64,000 nucleotides of DNA, from the NCBI RefSeq assembly GCF_000725385.1, contig NZ_CP008884.1, forward strand, positions 2,356,001-2,420,000, read 5' to 3'. Origin of the DNA: Dyella japonica A8. Its GTDB lineage: Bacteria; Pseudomonadota; Gammaproteobacteria; Xanthomonadales; Rhodanobacteraceae. Both the position numbers and the translations under genes were made by a program. This document shows, one piece after another, positions 27,201 through 37,073 of the stretch (positions are counted from its first letter, which is position 1; every line of letters starts with the position of its first letter). A model generated the notes under the pieces. It made no database searches. It had not been told where the DNA came from and worked only from the letters and a program-made list of their open reading frames with translations.

Positions 27201-27279
27201 TGATGCCAATACGCAGACGCCGGAGTTCAAGGCGTTCCTGGTCAACATCGAAAAGACCAGCGCACCGGTCGCAGCCTGA
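24202..27279 (+). CDS. fdoG: Formate dehydrogenase, selenocysteine catalytic subunit
   Basis: 1,025 residues including selenocysteine at codon 198. The frame starts at ATG 24202 and reads through an in-frame TGA at 24793-24795. The sequence across the TGA (F-D-N-Q-A-R-V, Sec, then [10 protein letters not shown]) is that of FdnG/FdoG. The N-terminus is a twin-arginine signal ([10 protein letters not shown]), followed by a 4Fe-4S site C-T-Y-C-S-V-A-C plus a later C-P-K-G. The molybdopterin domains run through the rest ([10 protein letters not shown]). It oxidises formate to CO2 on the periplasmic side. It is the first gene of fdoGHI-fdhE-selAB. FdnG and FdoG cannot be distinguished from sequence. 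Confidence 0.96.
24793..24836 (+). promoter_or_regulatory. UGA selenocysteine codon and bacterial SECIS hairpin
   Basis: Starting at the TGA, 11 bases separate the codon from an upper stem: GG (24807-24808), an unpaired T (24809), GGCC (24810-24813), loop AGTCT (24814-24818), GGCC (24819-24822) and CC (24823-24824). A lower stem pairs GACCGA (24800-24805) with TCGGTC (24830-24835). The 11-base spacing, bulged U and G-U in the loop are the features SelB recognises in E. coli formate dehydrogenase mRNAs. Confidence 0.9.
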
Positions 27280-27290
27280 GGGGAGCCGAC

Positions 27291-28208
27291 ATGTCAGACC
27301 TGCAATCGCAAGACTACATCCGGCGCTCCGCATCCACCATGACGCCGCCGCAGGCGCGCAACCACGAGGAAGAGGTTGCCAAGCTCATCGACGTCAGCCG
27401 CTGCATCGGCTGCAAGGCCTGTCAGTCGGCCTGCATGGAGTGGAACAACCTGCGGCAGGACATCGGCCACTTCGAAGGCTCGTACCAGAACCCGAACGAC
27501 CTCAGCCCCGACGTGTGGACGCTGATGAAATTCGCCGAGTACGAGAACGAGCAGGGCAACCTGGAATGGCTGATCCGCAAGGACGGCTGCATGCACTGCG
27601 AGGATCCGGGCTGCCTGAAGGCTTGCCCGGCGCCCGGCGCCATCGTGCAGTACGCCAACGGCATCGTCGACTTCATCAGCGACAAGTGCATCGGCTGCGG
27701 CTATTGCGTGAAGGGTTGCCCGTTCGATATCCCGCGCATCAGCAAGAAAGACCACAAGTCGTACAAGTGCACGCTGTGCTCCGACCGTGTAGCAGTCGGG
27801 CTGGAGCCGGCCTGCGTCAAGGCATGCCCCACCGGCGCGATCATGTTCGGCTCCAAGACGGACATGAAGCAACAGGCGGCCGAGCGCATCGTCGACCTGA
27901 AATCCCGCGGCTTCGCGCAGGCCGGCCTGTACGATCCGCAGGAGGTCGGCGGAACCCACGTGATGTACGTGCTGCACCATGCGGACAAGCCCTCGCTGTA
28001 CTCCGGCCTGCCTGACAAACCACGGATCAGCCGGATGGTCGAGGCGTGGAAGGGCATCATCAAGCCGCTGGCGCTGCTCGGTGTTGCCGCCGCCGTACTC
28101 GGTGGCTTCTTCCACTGGGTCACCGAAGGGCCGAACGAGGTCACCGACGAGGACGAAGAGAAGGGCGAGCGCGTCCTCGAGGCATCAGAGCCGGAGAAGA
28201 CGCCATGA
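27291..28208 (+). CDS. fdoH: Formate dehydrogenase iron-sulfur (beta) subunit
   Basis: 305 residues. Four ferredoxin-type 4Fe-4S motifs are visible: [37 protein letters not shown] and C-T-L-C plus C-V-K-A-C-P. A single membrane helix near residue 255 ([16 protein letters not shown]) anchors the subunit, and the tail is acidic. It carries electrons from FdoG to the cytochrome subunit. It starts 12 bases after fdoG and overlaps fdoI by four bases. Confidence 0.95.
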   Translation: MSDLQSQDYIRRSASTMTPPQARNHEEEVAKLIDVSRCIGCKACQSACMEWNNLRQDIGHFEGSYQNPNDLSPDVWTLMKFAEYENEQGNLEWLIRKDGCMHCEDPGCLKACPAPGAIVQYANGIVDFISDKCIGCGYCVKGCPFDIPRISKKDHKSYKCTLCSDRVAVGLEPACVKACPTGAIMFGSKTDMKQQAAERIVDLKSRGFAQAGLYDPQEVGGTHVMYVLHHADKPSLYSGLPDKPRISRMVEAWKGIIKPLALLGVAAAVLGGFFHWVTEGPNEVTDEDEEKGERVLEASEPEKTP

Positions 28209-28864
28209 ACCGCTCGAAGACCGTGATCGTGCGCTACAGCCGGGTGAACCGCGTCAACCACTGGATCAACGCCATCTGCTTCGTGCTGCTGGTGCTGTCC
28301 GGGCTGGCGATGTTCCACCCGATGATGTTCTGGCTGTCCGGCCTGTTCGGCGGTGGGCAATGGATGCGCGCGATGCATCCGTGGATCGGCTGCGTGCTGC
28401 TGGTCAGCTACCTTGGCCTGATCGTCCAGTTCTGGCGCGAGAACCTCGTGCACAAGGACGACGTGGAGTGGATGGAGTCGATCCGCTACGTCGTGGAAAA
28501 CGACGAAGAACATGTGCCGCCGGTGGGCCGCAACAACGCTGGCCAGAAATTCGTGTTCTGGTCGATGACGCTGCTGATCCCGGTGCTGTTCTGCAGTGGC
28601 CTGGTGATCTGGGAAGTGTATTTCGGCGAGGCCACCCCGATACCCGTGCAGCGCGCGGCCGTGTTGATCCACAGCATGGCGGCGATCGCCGCGATCATCG
28701 TGTGGATTGTCCACGTCTACGCGGCCCTGTGGATCCGCGACTCGGTGCGCGCCATGACGCAGGGTTACGTGACGCCGGGCTGGGCCTGGCGCCATCACCG
28801 CACCTGGTTGCGCGAGATTGCCGCCGGCCGGCTGGGCAAGGACATCATCAGGAAGCGCCCATGA
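28205..28864 (+). CDS. fdoI: Formate dehydrogenase cytochrome b556 (gamma) subunit
   Basis: 219 residues from the ATG at 28205, which overlaps the fdoH stop (ATGA). Four membrane helices are visible, starting with [15 protein letters not shown]. His residues placed for heme b ligation include N-H-W in helix 1, M-H-P-W near 60, I-H-S-M near 155 and V-H-V-Y near 168. It passes electrons to the quinone pool. It is followed by fdhE with another ATGA overlap. Confidence 0.94.
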   Translation: MNRSKTVIVRYSRVNRVNHWINAICFVLLVLSGLAMFHPMMFWLSGLFGGGQWMRAMHPWIGCVLLVSYLGLIVQFWRENLVHKDDVEWMESIRYVVENDEEHVPPVGRNNAGQKFVFWSMTLLIPVLFCSGLVIWEVYFGEATPIPVQRAAVLIHSMAAIAAIIVWIVHVYAALWIRDSVRAMTQGYVTPGWAWRHHRTWLREIAAGRLGKDIIRKRP

Positions 28865-29811
28865 AGCAAGCCGGCACGCCGCCCGAAGGCAAGTGGACCG
28901 GCCCGTCACACGCCGGCGTCAAGGCACCCGAACCGATCCTGCTTGCCGATCCGGCCCGGCGCTTCGCCGCGACGGCACAACGGCTGGAGCGGCTGGCGGA
29001 CGGGCATCCGCTGGAAGCCTGGCTGCGCTTCATGGCCGCGCTGGCGGACGCCCAGCACACCGTGGCCACCACGCTGGCCCCGGCCGCGACACTCAGCCCC
29101 GCCCAGGTGATGCAGGCGGTGGAGGCACGCCTGCCGCCGCTGGCGGCGGATGGCCATCGCCGCGACGCATCCTGGAGCGACGGGCTGGCCCTGCTGCTCG
29201 AACTGGTCGACGACGGTCAGTTGCCGCCCGCCGCGCAGCAGGCGATGGAGCAGTTGCGCAGCAGCGATGCCGCGTCGCTGGAGAAGCTGGCCGACCGGTT
29301 CCTGCGTGGAGGCCTCTCCGCCACCGATGCGGCCGCCGCGGTCTACGTCGCCGCCGCGCTGCAGGTCTATTTCACCTGCTCGGCGGCGCGCCTCGACGCG
29401 GCAGACCTGCGCCTGCTGGAAGAGCGCGAACTCTGCCCCTGCTGCGGCTCGCCCTCAGTGGCGGGGGTGATCACCGCCACCGGGGTCACGCCAGGCACGC
29501 GCTACCTCTACTGCTCGCTGTGCTCCACCGCGTGGAACCACACGCGTGCGGTGTGCATCACCTGCGGTGGCACGCGGCGGTTGTCCCTGCAGGCCATCGA
29601 GGGTGATCCCGGCGTGGTCAAGGCCGAAACCTGCGGTGACTGCCATACCTACGCCAAGCTGCTCTACCAACTGCAGGACACCCAGGTCGACCCCTATGCG
29701 GACGACCTGGCTTCATTGGGCCTGGACCTGCTCGTTGCCGAGGCGGGGTTCGCCCGGCATGCGCCCAACCCCTTGCTGCTGGTCGGCGACGAGGACAGCG
29801 TGGCCGGGTAG
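28861..29811 (+). CDS. fdhE: Formate dehydrogenase accessory protein FdhE
   Basis: 316 residues from the ATG at 28861 (four-base overlap with fdoI). The first ~170 residues are helical. The C-terminal half carries the paired Cys motifs of rubredoxin-like FdhE: C-P-C-C, C-S-L-C, C-I-T-C and C-G-D-C. FdhE binds the catalytic subunit before Tat export and is needed for active respiratory formate dehydrogenase. It belongs to the same operon; selA starts 156 bases downstream. Confidence 0.94.
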   Translation: MKQAGTPPEGKWTGPSHAGVKAPEPILLADPARRFAATAQRLERLADGHPLEAWLRFMAALADAQHTVATTLAPAATLSPAQVMQAVEARLPPLAADGHRRDASWSDGLALLLELVDDGQLPPAAQQAMEQLRSSDAASLEKLADRFLRGGLSATDAAAAVYVAAALQVYFTCSAARLDAADLRLLEERELCPCCGSPSVAGVITATGVTPGTRYLYCSLCSTAWNHTRAVCITCGGTRRLSLQAIEGDPGVVKAETCGDCHTYAKLLYQLQDTQVDPYADDLASLGLDLLVAEAGFARHAPNPLLLVGDEDSVAG

Positions 29812-29967
29812 GGCGCCGCTTTCTCCCAAGCATCCAAGCCCCCGGCAAACGCCGGCGTGGCGCCTTGCCTTGACCGCGTCCGGCGCACCCCGCAGCATAC
29901 GGCTTACCCCGAAACTTCATCGCCGCTTTCCCCTGACCGACGTCTGGGCGACCGGCGATGCCAGTGG

Positions 29968-31401
29968 ATGAGCGCCATGGCCGAACCCGAGGTCAACGTC
30001 CTGCGCCACCTGCCTGCGGTTGCCGCCGTGCTGGCCACCGCCGAGGCGGCCCTGCTGGTGGAGCGCCACGGGCGCGTCGCCGCCACCGAGGCCATTCGCC
30101 AGGTCATCGACGCGGCTCGCGACACCCTGCGGGTCATCCCCGCCGATGCGCCCAGCGCCACGGAACTGGCCCAGCGGGCCCATGGACTGCTGGAGGCCCG
30201 CATGCCCGGCCTGCGCCCGTTGTTCAACCTTACTGGCGTCGTGCTGCACACCAACCTTGGCCGTGCCGTGCTGGCGGAGGCGGCGATCGAGGCGGCGGTG
30301 GAGGCGATGCGCCACGCGGTGGCGCTGGAATACGACTTGGCCGATGGCACGCGCGGCGAGCGCGACGATCACGTGCGTGCACTGCTGTGCGAGTTGACCG
30401 GCGCGCAAGATGCCACCGTGGTCAACAACAATGCGGCCGCCGTGCTGCTATGCCTCAACACCCTGGCTCTCGGACGGGAGGCCGTGGTGTCGCGCGGCGA
30501 GCTGATCGAGATCGGCGGTGCCTTCCGCATGCCCGACATCATGGCCCGTGCCGGTGCGCGCATGGTCGAAGTAGGCACCACCAACCGCACCCATGCCGCC
30601 GACTATCGCAGCGCATTCAACGAGCACACCGGTGTCGTGCTCAAGGTGCACACCTCCAACTACCGTATCCAGGGTTTCACGGCCGAAGTGGGCGCGCGCG
30701 AACTGGCCGCGATGGCCGACGCCGCCGGCGTCCCGCTGCTGAACGACCTGGGTTCCGGCAGTCTGGTCGATCTGTCGCGCTACGGGCTTGCACGCGAACC
30801 CACCGTGCGCGAAGCCGTGGAAGAGGGCGCGCGGCTGGTTACGTTCTCGGGCGACAAGTTGTTGGGAGGACCGCAGGCCGGTTTCATTGTGGGCGATCGC
30901 GCGCTGATCGCCGCAATCAACCGCAACCCATTGAAACGAGCATTGCGCGTGGACAAGCTGCGGCTCGCCGCTATCGAAGCCACGCTGAATCTCTACCGCG
31001 ATCCGGACCGGCTCGCGCAGCGCTTGCCCACGCTGCGTTTCCTGGCGCGCGCCCGGGACGACATCGAGGCGCAGGCGCATCGCTTACAACCCATCGTTGC
31101 CGAGCGGCTGGGTCCTGCGTTTACGGTCGACGTCGGCGAGTGTCTCAGCCAGGTCGGCTCCGGCGCCCTGCCGCTGGATACGCTCGCCAGCGCGGCGCTG
31201 CTGATTCGCCCGCGCGGCAGCCAGGGCGCGCTGGAACGGCTGGCCGCGGCCCTTCGCGCATTGCCGCGCCCGATCATCGGCCGCATCGCCGACGGCGCAT
31301 TGCGACTGGACCTGCGTTGCCTGGACGAAGCCGATGAAGCGCGGTTGGCAGCCGCGTTGTCGCGGCTCGATATCGACGGCGTCGCCGCACACACCCCATG
31401 A
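29968..31401 (+). CDS. selA: L-seryl-tRNA(Sec) selenium transferase SelA
   Basis: 477 residues from the ATG at 29968 (a second Met three codons on is equally possible). It is a fold-type I PLP enzyme. Visible motifs: N-L-T-G-V-V-L-H-T-N-L-G-R-A near 90, V-V-N-N-N-A-A-A-V-L-L, L-N-D-L-G-S-G-S-L and T-F-S-G-D-K-L-L-G-G-P-Q-A-G, whose Lys holds PLP. It converts Ser-tRNA(Sec) to Sec-tRNA(Sec) using selenophosphate from SelD. It overlaps selB by four bases (ATGA at 31398-31401). Confidence 0.96.
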   Translation: MSAMAEPEVNVLRHLPAVAAVLATAEAALLVERHGRVAATEAIRQVIDAARDTLRVIPADAPSATELAQRAHGLLEARMPGLRPLFNLTGVVLHTNLGRAVLAEAAIEAAVEAMRHAVALEYDLADGTRGERDDHVRALLCELTGAQDATVVNNNAAAVLLCLNTLALGREAVVSRGELIEIGGAFRMPDIMARAGARMVEVGTTNRTHAADYRSAFNEHTGVVLKVHTSNYRIQGFTAEVGARELAAMADAAGVPLLNDLGSGSLVDLSRYGLAREPTVREAVEEGARLVTFSGDKLLGGPQAGFIVGDRALIAAINRNPLKRALRVDKLRLAAIEATLNLYRDPDRLAQRLPTLRFLARARDDIEAQAHRLQPIVAERLGPAFTVDVGECLSQVGSGALPLDTLASAALLIRPRGSQGALERLAAALRALPRPIIGRIADGALRLDLRCLDEADEARLAAALSRLDIDGVAAHTP

Positions 31402-33392
31402 TCATCGGCACCGCGGGCCACATCGATCACGGCAAGACCTCGCTGGTCAAAGCCCTGACCGGTGTGGACACCGACCGCCTGAAGGAAGAAAAAGCGCGCG
31501 GCATCACCATCGATCTTGGTTTTGCCTACCTGCCGCTGGAAGACGATCTCATCCTTGGTTTCGTCGACGTGCCCGGCCATGAGCGCTTCGTGCACACCAT
31601 GGTGGCGGGCGCGAGTGGCATCGACATGGCCTTGCTGGTGGTCGCCGCCGACGACGGCGTGATGCCGCAGACGCTGGAACACCTGGCGATCCTGGACCTG
31701 CTCGGCATCCGCCGTGGCCTGGTGGCATTGACCAAGGCCGACCTGGCAACGCCCGAACGGCTGGCCGACGTCAGCGCGCAGATTCGCGAAGCAACCGCGG
31801 GCACCGTACTCGACGGCGCCGACATCCTGCCGGTTTCCTCGACCACTGGCCGGGGCATGGACGCGCTGCGCGACCGTCTCGCAGCCGAGGCCCGCGCCCT
31901 TGGCGAGCGCGCGGACGACGGCCGCTTCCGTCTCGCCGTCGATCGCGTGTTCACCTTGCCAGGCATCGGCGTGGTGGTGACCGGCACGGTGCTGTCCGGC
32001 GTGGTGCGCGTGAAGGATCAGGTGCGGCTGAGTCCCTCGGGGCTTGCGGCGCGTGTTCGTTCGGTACATGCGCAGAACCGTCCGGTGGAGCGTGGAAGGG
32101 CCGGCGATCGCTGCGCACTCAACCTTGCCGGGGAGGGCATCACCAAGGATGCGATCCATCGTGGCGACATGGTGGTCGATGCCTTCCTGCATGCGCCGAC
32201 CGATCGCATCGACGCGCGCGTGCATCTGCTGCCTGGCGAACCGAAAGCCATCGGCCAATGGTTTCCTGCGCGCCTGCATCATGGGGCGGTAGAGGTCGGC
32301 GCGCGCATCGTGCTGCTCGATGGCCTGCCTTTGCAGCCAGGCGGTACGACCCATGTGCAGCTGGTGCTGAGCCGGCCCATCGCCGCCGCCGCGCTGGATC
32401 GTTTCGTGTTGCGCGACGTATCCGCCCAACGCACGATGGGCGGCGGCGTGTTCCTCGACCTGCGCGCACCGGCGCGCCAGCGCCGCGCGGCGGGGCGGGA
32501 GGCGGTGCGTGCCGCGCTGGGCATCGCCGACGCCCAGCAGGCGCTGGCTGCCTTGCTCGAGGCACCGCCGCATGCGTGGGACCTGTTCGCCTTTGCGCGG
32601 GACCGCGCGCTCTCGGCCGCCAGGCTCGAGGAAATCGTCGCCGCGCTCTCGCCGGTGGTGTTTGACCTCGGTGCACAACGTATCGCGATAAGCCAGTCGC
32701 GCTGGCCAGGTTTCGTGGCGGGCGTGCACGATTACCTGCAAGCCTTCCATACGGCCAATCCCGATCTGCAGGGCGTGAGCCGGGAGAAGCTGCGCCTCGC
32801 CTCGCAACCACGCTTGCCGCCAGCTGCCTTTGTGCAGGCACTGCAGCACGCCGACCTCGATGGTCCCATCGTGCGTGATGGCGCGTTCGTGCGACTGGCC
32901 AGCCACATCATGCAATGGATTCCCGAGCGCGAGGCGCTATGGCATTCCATCGAGCCGCTGCTGGGAGGCGAGGCGCGCTTCCGGCCGCCACGGGTGCGCG
33001 ACATCGCTGGCATCCTGGCACGCCCGGAGCAGGGCATAAGGCACTTGCTGGCCTTCGCGGCCCGGCTGGGCCTGGTGGACGAAGTGGCGCACGATCATTT
33101 CTTCCTGCGCACCACCATGCACGAAATGGTGCTGATCGCCGCGGATATCGCCGCGCTCGCGCCGGACGGCCGCTTCACCGCGGCGCAGTTCCGCGACCGC
33201 CTGGACAACGGTCGAAAGGTCGCCATCCAGATACTGGAGTTCTTCGACCGCCAGGGCGTCACGCTCAATCGCGGCACCTTGCGCCGGTTCCAGTCGCGCT
33301 ACCTCGACTTGTACGCCGCCGCGGCTGAGGTAACCTCGCAGCATGGAAGAGCATCGTCCCCGGTGGGGCGTCCGGACTTCAAATCCGGGTGA
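31398..33392 (+). CDS. selB: Selenocysteine-specific elongation factor SelB
   Basis: 664 residues. The N-terminal G domain shows [10 protein letters not shown] (P-loop), D-V-P-G-H-E-R-F-V and T-K-A-D, followed by EF-Tu-like beta barrels to ~340. The C-terminal half holds the winged helices that bind SECIS; the last one reads [15 protein letters not shown] and then [12 protein letters not shown]. After that there are ~22 extra residues with no family look, because the final 16 codons (33345-33392) are also the 5' half of the tRNA-Sec gene. The stop TGA lies in the tRNA, just after the anticodon arm. Confidence 0.96.
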   Translation: MIIGTAGHIDHGKTSLVKALTGVDTDRLKEEKARGITIDLGFAYLPLEDDLILGFVDVPGHERFVHTMVAGASGIDMALLVVAADDGVMPQTLEHLAILDLLGIRRGLVALTKADLATPERLADVSAQIREATAGTVLDGADILPVSSTTGRGMDALRDRLAAEARALGERADDGRFRLAVDRVFTLPGIGVVVTGTVLSGVVRVKDQVRLSPSGLAARVRSVHAQNRPVERGRAGDRCALNLAGEGITKDAIHRGDMVVDAFLHAPTDRIDARVHLLPGEPKAIGQWFPARLHHGAVEVGARIVLLDGLPLQPGGTTHVQLVLSRPIAAAALDRFVLRDVSAQRTMGGGVFLDLRAPARQRRAAGREAVRAALGIADAQQALAALLEAPPHAWDLFAFARDRALSAARLEEIVAALSPVVFDLGAQRIAISQSRWPGFVAGVHDYLQAFHTANPDLQGVSREKLRLASQPRLPPAAFVQALQHADLDGPIVRDGAFVRLASHIMQWIPEREALWHSIEPLLGGEARFRPPRVRDIAGILARPEQGIRHLLAFAARLGLVDEVAHDHFFLRTTMHEMVLIAADIAALAPDGRFTAAQFRDRLDNGRKVAIQILEFFDRQGVTLNRGTLRRFQSRYLDLYAAAAEVTSQHGRASSPVGRPDFKSG

Positions 33393-33441
33393 GGCAGGCA
33401 AGACTGTCTCGGGTGGGTTCGACTCCCATTCTCTTCCGCCA
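33345..33441 (+). tRNA. selC: tRNA-Sec (anticodon TCA)
   Basis: 97 bases with CCA encoded at 33439-33441. The acceptor arm starts GGAAGAG and closes with CTCTTCC (33431-33437). The anticodon loop C-T-T-C-A-A-A gives anticodon TCA at 33379-33381, between CCGGA and TCCGG. A long variable arm and T-arm (GGGTTCGACTCCC) follow. The unusual length and extended acceptor/T stack are typical of bacterial tRNA-Sec. It overlaps the last 48 bases of selB. Confidence 0.96.
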
Positions 33442-33458
33442 CCTTGCGCGCGGCGTGT

Positions 33459-34499
33459 TCAGACCATCTCGACGCCCGGCGTTCCGGCCAGCGCTTCGCC
33501 GATGATGGTGGCGCGCGGATAGCCCGCGTCTTCGATCATCGCGCGGATCGCCTCGGCACGTTCCGGCCTGCATGCCACCAGCAGGCCGCCGGAGGTCTGC
33601 GGATCGGTCAGCAGCGCACGCCGCCAGTCCGGCAGTTCGGCGGGCAGGGTGATGCCGTCGCTGTAGCTGTTCCAGTTTCGCTTCGATGCGCCCGTGAGGT
33701 AGCCGGCCTGGGCCAGCGCTTCGGCCTGTGTGAACCACGGCAGGCGCGCTTGTTCGATGCGGATGCGCAGGCCGCTGCCGCGCGCCATTTCCAGCCCATG
33801 ACCCAGCAGGCCGAAGCCGGTGACGTCGGTGATGGCATGCACGTCCTTATCCCTGGCCAGCGCGTGGCCGACGCGGTTGAGCAGGGTGGTCGACGCCAGC
33901 ATTTCCGCATACGCCGCCGCCGGCAACGCCTGCTTCTTGAACGCCGCCGAATAGATGCCCACGCCAAGACCCTTGGTAAGGATCACCGCGTCGCCCGCCT
34001 GCGCGCCGCTGTTGCGGCGCACGTCCGCGGGCGCGCACAGCCCGATGGCGGCAAGACCGTAGATGGGTTCGGCCGAATCGATGGAGTGGCCGCCCGCGAT
34101 GGGTATGCCTGCTTCCGCGCAGATGGATTCGCCACCGGCGAGGATGGCGCGCACCGTGTCCACGTCCATCTTGTCCAGCGGCATGCCCAGGATGGCCAGC
34201 GCCATGATCGGCTTGCCACCCATCGCGTACACGTCGGACAAGGCGTTGGCTGCGGCAATGCGGCCAAAATCATGGGGATCGTCGACCACGGGCATGAAGA
34301 AGTCGGTGGTGGCGATGACGCAGGTGTGCTCGTCCACCTGCCACACGGCGGCGTCGTCACTGGATTCCGTGCCGACCAGTAGTTGGGCGAACGGCATCGT
34401 GGCGGCTTTGCCGGCGAGCAGTTGCTGGAGCACGGAGGGTGCGAGCTTGCAGCCGCAGCCGCCGCCGTGGGCAAGATCGGTCAAACGAACAGAGGTCAT
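33459..34499 (-). CDS. selD: Selenide, water dikinase SelD
   Basis: 346 residues from the ATG at 34499-34497; an upstream in-frame start is less likely. The glycine-rich N-terminus [11 protein letters not shown] contains the catalytic Cys and Lys, with Cys instead of the Sec found in some species. Later motifs: [23 protein letters not shown] and [11 protein letters not shown]. It makes selenophosphate from selenide and ATP. It is convergent with selB-selC, only 17 bases from the tRNA end. Confidence 0.96.
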   Translation of the reverse strand: MTSVRLTDLAHGGGCGCKLAPSVLQQLLAGKAATMPFAQLLVGTESSDDAAVWQVDEHTCVIATTDFFMPVVDDPHDFGRIAAANALSDVYAMGGKPIMALAILGMPLDKMDVDTVRAILAGGESICAEAGIPIAGGHSIDSAEPIYGLAAIGLCAPADVRRNSGAQAGDAVILTKGLGVGIYSAAFKKQALPAAAYAEMLASTTLLNRVGHALARDKDVHAITDVTGFGLLGHGLEMARGSGLRIRIEQARLPWFTQAEALAQAGYLTGASKRNWNSYSDGITLPAELPDWRRALLTDPQTSGGLLVACRPERAEAIRAMIEDAGYPRATIIGEALAGTPGVEMV

Positions 34500-34694
34500 G
34501 CCGAGGAGCCTCCGGAAGTTTCGCGGGTACGCGGGTGATGCGCGTCGAAGCATAGCGAAATGCAGGGACCCGATGCGGCCTTCACGATGTCACGACAGGA
34601 GCAGCGAGGCTGCCGACGTCCGAGGGGGACGAACCGGGCAGGCCGTCATACCATGCCCTGGCTGCGTCACATGACTTCCTCTGGAGGAAACGCC

Positions 34695-35075
34695 ATGCAC
34701 CACTCCCGTCTTTGCGCGCTGCTCATCGATTGCCACGTGCCGGACATCGACCAGGCTGCCCGCTTCTGGGCTGATGCGCTGGGGCGGCCGATCGACACGG
34801 AACACCCCGGCACGCGCGGCAACTACCGCATGCTGGAAACGCCGGAAGACGAGCCCATCGTGCAGATCCAGCGCGTAGAGCACGAGAGCCGCATCCACCT
34901 GGATATCGAAACCGACGACATCCCCGCCGAGGTCGCCCGCCTGGAAAAGCTCGGCGCCCACGTGGTGAGCCGGCTGGAACGCTGGGTGGTGATGCAGGCG
35001 CCCACGGGACAACGGTTCTGCGTGGTGCGGATACAGCGCCCCGGCTTTCCGAAGAACGCCAATCGCTGGGAGTGA
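34695..35075 (+). CDS. VOC/glyoxalase-like domain protein
   Basis: 126 residues from the ATG at 34695, behind CTGGAGG. A single beta-alpha-beta-beta-beta VOC unit: V-P-D-I-D-Q-A-A-R-F-W-A-D-A-L-G-R, then H-L-D-I-E-T-D-D and G-Q-R-F-C-V-V-R. The fold often binds a metal and a small ligand (Glyoxalase_6-like); no substrate can be assigned. Confidence 0.83.
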   Translation: MHHSRLCALLIDCHVPDIDQAARFWADALGRPIDTEHPGTRGNYRMLETPEDEPIVQIQRVEHESRIHLDIETDDIPAEVARLEKLGAHVVSRLERWVVMQAPTGQRFCVVRIQRPGFPKNANRWE

Positions 35076-35153
35076 ACGGTGTGGCATCCGGAGCGGGGTG
35101 AAGGCCGGTAAGCTACGCGGCCTTGTTCCTGCATTTCCTTTCAGAAGTACACG

Positions 35154-35501
35154 ATGAATTTCCGTTCGACCGTTGCGTTGTTGTTGCTTGGATTTGGTCT
35201 GATGTCCTCCATCGCCACCGCGACCGGCGTGGTAAGGCCCAAGGTGCACCTGGGGACCTACCGCGTCGAGCGCGACGTGACGCCGGGCCGCAACAAAGTG
35301 GTGGGAACGCTCACCAACACGGGGAAGGTGCCCGTTCATTCTGCCAGGGTGAGCTTCCGCCTGTTCGATGCCACCGGTCGCGCGATCGGTCGCGCCACCG
35401 ATGAAGTGCATGATCTGGAACCGGGCCAATCCTGGAAATTCCACGCGCAGGCCCGCGGCAATGTAAGCCGGGCCCGTCTCCTGCGCGTCGAAGCCAGATA
35501 G
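35154..35501 (+). CDS. Secreted FxLYD-like beta-sandwich protein
   Basis: 115 residues. A signal peptide (V-A-L-L-L-L-G-F-G-L-M-S-S-I-A-T-A-T) is followed by one small Ig-like domain: V-V-G-T-L-T-N-T-G-K-V-P-V, V-S-F-R-L-F-D-A-T-G and L-E-P-G-Q-S-W-K-F. The layout matches FxLYD domains. Periplasmic; function unknown. Confidence 0.75.
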   Translation: MNFRSTVALLLLGFGLMSSIATATGVVRPKVHLGTYRVERDVTPGRNKVVGTLTNTGKVPVHSARVSFRLFDATGRAIGRATDEVHDLEPGQSWKFHAQARGNVSRARLLRVEAR

Positions 35502-35566
35502 CGAGTCAGCTGCGGCGGGAGGCCCCGCTCACTCTTGCAGGTTCGCCGCCGCGTTGCCGGTGGTGC

Positions 35567-36005
35567 GTGCAGGTTGCGCCGTCGATGGCATGCTCGTGTC
35601 TGGCACGGCGCTCCGCGCCGCGCACACTGCGCGAACTGGCCCGGCACGACGGCCTGACCCTTTCCCATCGCCAGGGTCGCAACCTTTGGCGCCTGCAGGG
35701 GCCGCGCGGCAGCCAGGCGGTGGCGATCAACCGCCGCTTCGCCGTCTACGATAGGCGTGTGCTGGCGCAGGCCTGCATGGCGGGGCTGGATATCTCGCTG
35801 CTTCCGCAATGGATGGCGGAGCCGATGATCGCGCAGGGACGGCTCGTGCGCGTACTGCCCAACTATCGACGTGCAAGCACGGAACTCGGCATGCACCTTG
35901 TATACGCGAGCCGGCCGCCGGTACCGCCCGCGGTCGTGGCGGTGGTCGATTTTCTGTGGGAAAACGGAGTGTGGCGATGGCCAACCCTCCGCCGGCCCGG
36001 TGAGC
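35567..36005 (+). pseudogene. LysR-family regulator remnant (effector domain only)
   Basis: The frame reads R-T-L-R-E-L-A-R-H-D-G-L, then A-I-N-R-R-F-A-V-Y, A-G-L-D-I-S-L-L-P-Q-W and L-H-x-V-Y-A-S-R. This is the C-terminal half of a LysR substrate-binding domain. The helix-turn-helix and the first lobe are missing: upstream is the unrelated secreted protein gene. The frame stays open to 36121, but similarity stops near 35975. Very probably a decayed gene. Confidence 0.75.
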
Positions 36006-36138
36006 CAGCACGCCCAGCCAGACCCATTCGGTGCCTCGCTGGCCTCAGGGCGCGCGATCATGGTGTCGATTTTTCGAGCTTCCGTTCGTCGTACCCATGC
36101 CAGGCCAACAAGGCCGGTTAGCAACCAGGAGACAGACG

Positions 36139-36540
36139 ATGCGTGTGATGGTGCTGGTAAAAGCGACCTCGGACAGCGAGCAGGGCTTTGCGCCCACCCC
36201 GGACAACCTTGCATCGCTCGAGGCGATGGGGCGATTCAATGAAGCGTTGGTCAAGGCCGGCATCATGCGCGCCGCCGATGGTCTCAAGCCCTCTTCGCAT
36301 GGCAAGCGCGTGGCATTCGATGGTGCCAGCCGCACGGTCACCGACGGACCTTTCACCGAAACCCACGAGCTGGTGGCAGGGTTTTGGTTGTGGGAGGTCA
36401 AGGACATGGAGGAAGCGGTGGCCTGGGTGAAACGCTGCCCCAATCCCATGCCGGGGCCGAGCGAGATCGAAATCCGGCCGCTGTATGAGATGGCGGATCT
36501 GCTCGCCGCTGACGGTGCCGAGGATCGCGGCGAATCCTGA
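36139..36540 (+). CDS. YciI/DGPF-domain protein
   Basis: 133 residues, ATG at 36139 behind CAGGAGA. A ferredoxin-like fold with the family motif T-D-G-P-F-T-E-T-H-E and M-V-L-V-K-A at the start; E-A-V-A-W-V-K-R-C-P-N-P is also typical. Such proteins are often linked to ECF sigma factors, but none is beside it. Function unknown. Confidence 0.85.
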   Translation: MRVMVLVKATSDSEQGFAPTPDNLASLEAMGRFNEALVKAGIMRAADGLKPSSHGKRVAFDGASRTVTDGPFTETHELVAGFWLWEVKDMEEAVAWVKRCPNPMPGPSEIEIRPLYEMADLLAADGAEDRGES

Positions 36541-36712
36541 GGGCACGCCCGGCATGCAGGCGGCCCCGGCAACTTCTCCGCCATGATGGGGCGCGGCCGA
36601 ATTAGCTAAGCACGGCAAGGGCCGCCATCGTTCGCCGATGCGGGCTCTGTTTCGGCAACAGCCAGCTTCGCGCGACTATCCTGCGGGTACGGATGAGACC
36701 TGAGGTGCCGCC

Positions 36713-37021
36713 ATGTCCGCGGATACGAAGACTCCGTTCGATCACGTCAACGACGTTGTGGCGCAACTCAAGGAGATGCGCCATTACGCGAAGAACAATG
36801 TCGAAACCCTGACAGCGCAGTGGCTGCTGTTCGACGGTGTACTGAAGAAGCTCAAGCATACGAGCTCGATCGAAACACTGATGAACCGCCAGGGCGAGTT
36901 GCACGATGCCCTGGAAGAGGAGCTCGCCGCGTTGGAGAAGCTGGCGGTGAGCCTGCAGCCGCCCCCCGAGGAGGCCGCGCCTGCGCCACCCGCGCCACCC
37001 GCGTCCCGTGGCAAGCATTGA
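36713..37021 (+). CDS. Small coiled-coil protein, unknown function
   Basis: 102 residues. Charged helical sequence from ~8 to 80 (V-V-A-Q-L-K-E-M-R-H, then L-H-D-A-L-E-E-E-L-A-A-L-E-K-L), ending in a Pro/Ala-rich tail (P-P-P-E-E-A-A-P-A-P-P). It looks like a cytoplasmic oligomerising protein. No family recognised. It stands alone. Confidence 0.6.
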   Translation: MSADTKTPFDHVNDVVAQLKEMRHYAKNNVETLTAQWLLFDGVLKKLKHTSSIETLMNRQGELHDALEEELAALEKLAVSLQPPPEEAAPAPPAPPASRGKH

Positions 37022-37073
37022 CGCAGCGGCCGCGTGCATCGGTACGCTGCTGACTCGCAGGCATGGTTCGCGG

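Noticed and set aside
24826..27333. 835-codon minus-strand frame antisense to fdoG
   Set aside because: High GC makes long antisense frames; the plus strand encodes a full FdoG with all motifs.
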